Shown piece by piece: positions 30,852-34,344 of a DNA stretch of 34,344 nt. Within the stretch, counting starts at the first letter, position 1. The number at the start of each line of letters is the position of its first letter. The DNA comes from SCGC-AG-212-J23 sp036406675 (GTDB taxonomy: Bacteria; Pseudomonadota; Gammaproteobacteria; Burkholderiales; SG8-39). A model generated the notes under the pieces. That model was given only the letters and a program-made list of their open reading frames with translations. It was not told the DNA's origin and searched no databases. The translations under genes and the position numbers were made by a program. Location: the NCBI GenBank assembly GCA_036406675.1, contig DASXAO010000060.1, forward strand, positions 1 to 34,344, read 5' to 3'.

Positions 30852-32342
30852 TTATTTCTTGCCGGCGCGGCGCAGCGCGAACCGCACCAGAAGCGGCACC
30901 GGCCGTGCCGTGGAGCCCTTTTCGCGGCCGCTCTTCCACGCCGTGCCGGCGATGTCGAGGTGCGCCCAGCGCATCTCGCGGGTGAAGCGGGCGAGAAAGC
31001 AGGCGGCGGTGATGCTGCCGCCGGGGCGCCCGCCGATGTTGGCGAAGTCGGCGAAGTTCGAGCGCAATTGCTCCTGGTAGTCGTCCCACAGGGGCAGCTG
31101 CCAGACGCGGTCCCACGCATCGTCGGCGGCTTCCCGGATCTCCTCGGCGAGCTTGTCGTCGTTCGCGAAGAGGCCCGTGGCGACGTGGCCGAGCGCGACC
31201 ACGCACGCGCCCGTCAGGGTCGCCACGTCGATCACCGTGTCCGGCTCGAAGCGCGCGGCATAGGTGAGCGCGTCGCAAAGGATGAGGCGCCCCTCGGCGT
31301 CGGTATTGAGGATCTCGACGGTCTGTCCCGAAAGGGTGGTCACGACATCGCCGGGCTTGGTGGCGTGGCCGCCCGGCATGTTCTCGCACGTGGGGATGAC
31401 GCCGACCACGTTGACCGGCGCGTCCATCCCGGCGAGCGCGCGCAGGGTGCCGAGCACCGATCCCGCGCCGGACATGTCGAACTTCATCTCGTCCATCTCG
31501 CCCGCGGGCTTGAGCGAGATGCCGCCGGTGTCGAAGGTGATGCCCTTGCCCACGAGGGCCAGAAGCGGGGCTCGCGCCTTCCCTTTGTCGCCCGCGCCGT
31601 TGTAACGCAGCACGATGAGCTTCGGCGGCTGGTGCGAGGCGCTGGTCACGGCGAGGAAGGCGCCCATGCCCAGGCGCTCGAGGTCGCGCCGCTCCAGCAC
31701 CTCGAGCTGCAGCTTGAACTGCCGCGCGAGCTTCTTCGCTTCCTCGGCCAGGTAGCTCGGGGTGCAGATGTTGCTCGGCAGGTTGCCGAGGGTGCGCGCG
31801 AGGTCGGCGCCGTCGGCAGTCGCCTGCGCCTCCGCCAGGGCCTGCTCGAGCAGCGCGTTGTGGCCGAGCGCCAGCGTGACGTGCCCAAGCGACGCGGGCG
31901 CGGGCTTTTTCTGCGTCTTCAGGAGGTCGAAGCGGTAGAACGCCTCGCGCGTGCCGAGGACCGCGTGCCGCAGGTTCCACGAGACGGGGCGCGAGCTGAC
32001 CTTGGTGTCGACGAGGAAAACCGCCGCGTCCTTGACGTCCAGCTCCTTGAGCGCGTTGGCCGCGCCGCGCACCGAGTCGCGGTACGCGTTCTCGGCGAAT
32101 TCCTTGCGCTCGCCCAGAGCGACGAGCAGCACGCGCTCGGCCGCGACGCCGGGCAGGTTGCGCAGGAGCAGCGTCGAGCCCGGCTTCGCCGGCAGATCGC
32201 CGAGCGCTTTCTTCAGCGCGCCGCGCGCGGCCTGGTCGACGCGCTTCGCCGCCGGCGTGAGGTCCTGTTCGCGGTGCACGCCGAGCACCACGCAGCCGCT
32301 TTTCGCGCTCTCGGGAGAGAGAGCCTTTATGCTAAATTCCAC
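30852..32342 (-). CDS. pepA: Leucyl aminopeptidase (M17)
   Basis: A 496-residue cytosolic dimetal aminopeptidase that trims N-terminal residues. In some bacteria it also acts as a DNA-binding factor in recombination and regulation. The start is GTG at 32342, giving MEFSIKALSPESAKSGCVVLGV as in relatives. Active-site motifs are VGKGITFDTGGISLKP, MKFDMSGAG and NTDAEGRLIL. It is the first gene of the operon with holC, the DUF2486-like gene, valS and the MFS exporter, and it diverges from lptF across only 15 bases. No ribosome site is visible; the transcript may have a very short leader. Confidence 0.97.
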   Translation of the reverse strand: MEFSIKALSPESAKSGCVVLGVHREQDLTPAAKRVDQAARGALKKALGDLPAKPGSTLLLRNLPGVAAERVLLVALGERKEFAENAYRDSVRGAANALKELDVKDAAVFLVDTKVSSRPVSWNLRHAVLGTREAFYRFDLLKTQKKPAPASLGHVTLALGHNALLEQALAEAQATADGADLARTLGNLPSNICTPSYLAEEAKKLARQFKLQLEVLERRDLERLGMGAFLAVTSASHQPPKLIVLRYNGAGDKGKARAPLLALVGKGITFDTGGISLKPAGEMDEMKFDMSGAGSVLGTLRALAGMDAPVNVVGVIPTCENMPGGHATKPGDVVTTLSGQTVEILNTDAEGRLILCDALTYAARFEPDTVIDVATLTGACVVALGHVATGLFANDDKLAEEIREAADDAWDRVWQLPLWDDYQEQLRSNFADFANIGGRPGGSITAACFLARFTREMRWAHLDIAGTAWKSGREKGSTARPVPLLVRFALRRAGKK

Positions 32343-32357
32343 GAGGGAAAGTATCGC

Positions 32358-33434
32358 ATGATCTTCCACCGGGCGCTCCTCAGGGAATTCGCGAGTCTCG
32401 CGGGCGCGGTGTTCATGACGCTGTTCGCGATCGCCCTCGTCACGCGGCTGATCCGCCTGCTCGGCCAGGCCGCGGGCGGCCAGATCCCCACCGACGCGGT
32501 GATCGCGTTCCTCGGCTTCTTCGCCCTCGGCACGCTGCCGGTGCTGCTCTCGCTCACCATGTTCATCTCGGTGCTGCTGACGCTGACGCGGAGCTGGCGC
32601 GACTCGGAGATGGTGATCTGGTTCGGCGCTGGGCTTCCGCTCACGGCGTGGCTGAAGCCGGTGATGCTGTTCGCGCTGCCGCAGATCGCGGTGATCGCGG
32701 CGCTCTCCCTCGTGATCTCGCCTTGGGCGGCGCAGATGGGCGCGCAGTACGTGACGCGCCTGCAGGCGCGCGACGACGTCTCGCGCATCAGCCCCGGCGT
32801 GTTTGGCGAGACCGGCAACAAGGAACGGGTCTTCTTCGTCGAATCGATGTCGAGCGACGCCACCACGGTGCAGAACGTGTTCGTGAGCTCGGTGCAGCAG
32901 CAGAAAAGCGGCGTCAGCATGAGCCGCGTCGGGCGCACCGAGACGGCGGAGAACGGCGATCGCTTCATCGTGCTCGAGAACGGCCGCCGCTACGAGGGTG
33001 CTCCCGGCGACGAGCAGTACCGGGTGATGGAATTCGAGCGCTACGCCGCGCGCATCGAGACCGCCGAAAGCAAGGAGCCGCAGGTCTCGTCCAAGAGCAT
33101 GACCACCCTGCAGCTCATCGCCAACCCGATCCCCGTCAACCTCGGCGAAGTGCTCTGGCGCATCGGCATTCCGCTGTCGGCGGCGGTGCTCGTGCTGCTC
33201 GCGATCCCGATGAGCTTCGTCAACCCGCGCGCCGGGCGCTCGGTGAACCTGCTGTTCGCGCTGTTCACCTACATCGTGTACTCCAACCTGCTCAGCGTGA
33301 GCCAGGCGCGCGTGTCGCAGGGGCGCATGGACTTCGGCATCGGGCTGTGGCTGGTGCACGCCCTGATGATCGCGCTGCTCGTGTTCATGTTCGCGCGGCG
33401 CATGCAGGTCATCCGCCTGCGCTTGGGACGATGA
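32358..33434 (+). CDS. lptF: LPS export permease LptF
   Basis: A 358-residue inner-membrane permease of the LptB2FG ABC transporter, which extracts lipopolysaccharide and passes it to LptC for transport to the outer membrane. It has N-terminal helices (about 12-35, 48-75, 95-120), a periplasmic beta-jellyroll (about 130-250) and C-terminal helices (about 265-350). The opening MIFHRALLREFASLAGAVF is typical. GAGGGA precedes the ATG. The stop overlaps the lptG start as ATGA, so the two halves are made together. The promoter must lie inside or beside the 5' end of pepA; TGCTAAATT at about 32330 may be an extended -10. Confidence 0.96.
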   Translation: MIFHRALLREFASLAGAVFMTLFAIALVTRLIRLLGQAAGGQIPTDAVIAFLGFFALGTLPVLLSLTMFISVLLTLTRSWRDSEMVIWFGAGLPLTAWLKPVMLFALPQIAVIAALSLVISPWAAQMGAQYVTRLQARDDVSRISPGVFGETGNKERVFFVESMSSDATTVQNVFVSSVQQQKSGVSMSRVGRTETAENGDRFIVLENGRRYEGAPGDEQYRVMEFERYAARIETAESKEPQVSSKSMTTLQLIANPIPVNLGEVLWRIGIPLSAAVLVLLAIPMSFVNPRAGRSVNLLFALFTYIVYSNLLSVSQARVSQGRMDFGIGLWLVHALMIALLVFMFARRMQVIRLRLGR

Positions 33435-34344
33435 TCGCCGGCCCGCGGCTGCGCACTCTGGAGCGCTACTTCGCTCGACAGATCTTCGGCGGGGTAGGCT
33501 TCGTGCTGCTCGGGTTTCTCGCGCTGTTCGCGTTCTTCGACCTCATCAAGGAGCTCGGCGACCTCGACCGGGGCGAGTATCACCTGCGCGCGGTGTTCCT
33601 CTTCGTCATCCTGTCGCTGCCGGCGCACGCCTACGAGCTCTTCCCGATCGCGGTGCTGATCGGCACGCTCTACGTCCTCGGGCAGCTCGCGGCGAATTCC
33701 GAGTACACGGTGATGCGCACCTCGGGGTTGTCGCCGGTGCGCGCCGCGCTGATGCTGGGCAAGATCGGCCTGGCGTTCGTCGTGATCACCTTCGTGCTCG
33801 GGGAGTGGGCGGCCCCATGGGCCGAGGAGACCGCGCAGAAGGTGAAGCTGCGCGCCATGAGTTCGATGATCGGCCAGGGGCTCGAGTCGGGCCTGTGGTT
33901 CAAGGATGAAGGCTCATTCATCAACGTGCGCGAGGCGCGGCAGGCGAGCCTGCTCCAGGGGGTGCGCATCTTCGAGTTCGACTCCGACTACCGCCTGCGC
34001 CGCATGACCAACGCGCAGCGTGCCGAGTACCGGGGCCACGGCGTGTGGATGATGCTCGACGTGGTGAGCACCCAATTCACGCCCGAGGGGCCGCGCACGA
34101 CGCGCGAGGCCGAGCGCGAATGGCGCTCGGCGGTGAGCCCCGACATGCTCGACGCCCTCATCGTCAAGCCCGACCAGATGTCGGTCTGGGCGCTGAACAA
34201 GTACATCCAGCACCTGGCGGGCAACCGGCAGAAGACCGAGCGCTACGAGATCGCGCTCTGGAAGAAGCTCCTCTATCCGCTAGCTGCGCTCGTGATGATG
34301 GCGCTGGCGCTGCCGTTCGGCTACAGCTCCGGCCGCGCCGGCGC
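33431..34344 (+). CDS. lptG: LPS export permease LptG, 3' end beyond the window
   Basis: The second permease of LptB2FG. The open frame from ATG 33431 (overlapping the lptF stop) runs to the end of the window without a stop, giving 304 complete codons of an expected 350 to 370. It begins MIAGPRLRTLERYFARQIF and contains FFDLIKELGDLDRGEY, TSGLSPVRA, a periplasmic domain, and the start of the last membrane bundle (KLLYPLAALVMMALALPFGY). The layout is the standard one for LptG. The C-terminal helices are cut off by the edge. Confidence 0.95.
   Translation, partial: MIAGPRLRTLERYFARQIFGGVGFVLLGFLALFAFFDLIKELGDLDRGEYHLRAVFLFVILSLPAHAYELFPIAVLIGTLYVLGQLAANSEYTVMRTSGLSPVRAALMLGKIGLAFVVITFVLGEWAAPWAEETAQKVKLRAMSSMIGQGLESGLWFKDEGSFINVREARQASLLQGVRIFEFDSDYRLRRMTNAQRAEYRGHGVWMMLDVVSTQFTPEGPRTTREAEREWRSAVSPDMLDALIVKPDQMSVWALNKYIQHLAGNRQKTERYEIALWKKLLYPLAALVMMALALPFGYSSGRAG

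Noticed and set aside
32340..32365. Leaderless pepA promoter (GATACT on the minus strand)
   Set aside because: A -10-like box exists at the right distance but no -35 element supports it.
32343..33359. Long upstream extension of the pepA frame
   Set aside because: Runs antisense through lptF; the true protein begins at GTG 32342 by family comparison.
1..34344. tRNA, rRNA, CRISPR, insertion sequence or phage genes
   Set aside because: None seen on reading either strand; intergenic gaps are too short and lack the needed repeats or folds.

Overview
The window is high-GC, tightly packed bacterial DNA, most likely chromosome from a betaproteobacterium (Burkholderiales or a close relative). The support is the pepA-holC-valS block divergent from lptFG, the moaC / M48 protease / tusA neighbourhood, a PilA with a sigma-54 promoter, and the sox genes. 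Genes abut or overlap by 1 to 4 bases in most places, many start at GTG or TTG, and no gap exceeds 300 bases. I saw no tRNA, rRNA, CRISPR array, insertion sequence or prophage gene.

Region 1 (1-4207), oxalate catabolism. A Crp/Fnr-type regulator, cut by the left edge, diverges from oxc (oxalyl-CoA decarboxylase), frc (formyl-CoA:oxalate CoA-transferase) and a stand-alone formyltransferase-fold protein resembling the 10-formyl-THF hydrolase domain. An FNR-like palindrome sits between regulator and operon, spaced as in a class II activated promoter.

Region 2 (4419-14979), a signalling island that is the most interesting part of the window. In order on one strand: PP2C phosphatase, double-FHA protein, CHASE2 class III adenylate cyclase, class II-like cyclic-nucleotide phosphodiesterase, a cyclic-nucleotide-binding/rhodanese protein, a GAF-fused PilB/GspE-type ATPase, a GAF-HD-GYP protein with a large insertion, and type IV pilin PilA behind its own sigma-54 promoter and terminator. 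Maker, destroyer and reader of cAMP lie beside a pilus/secretion motor and a predicted c-di-GMP hydrolase. This suggests a self-contained switch for surface behaviour; the link is inferred from gene order and domains.

Region 3 (15055-20379, minus strand), sulfur oxidation. moaC, soxY, soxZ, soxA, soxX, soxB and an orphan membrane-fusion protein form one near-continuous coupled unit. soxCD is absent from the window and SoxA is of the single-haem type, so a truncated Sox pathway working on thiosulfate is expected.

Region 4 (20401-26064), mixed: a periplasmic M48 protease with repeats, ChrB without ChrA, TusA with a GlcG/HbpS-like protein, a hybrid sensor kinase, and an uncharacterised protein weakly like lipoate/biotin ligases.

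Region 5 (26043-34344), housekeeping: pepA, holC, a small DUF2486-like gene, valS and an MFS exporter on the minus strand (all five with non-ATG starts), divergent from lptF and lptG. lptG runs off the right edge.
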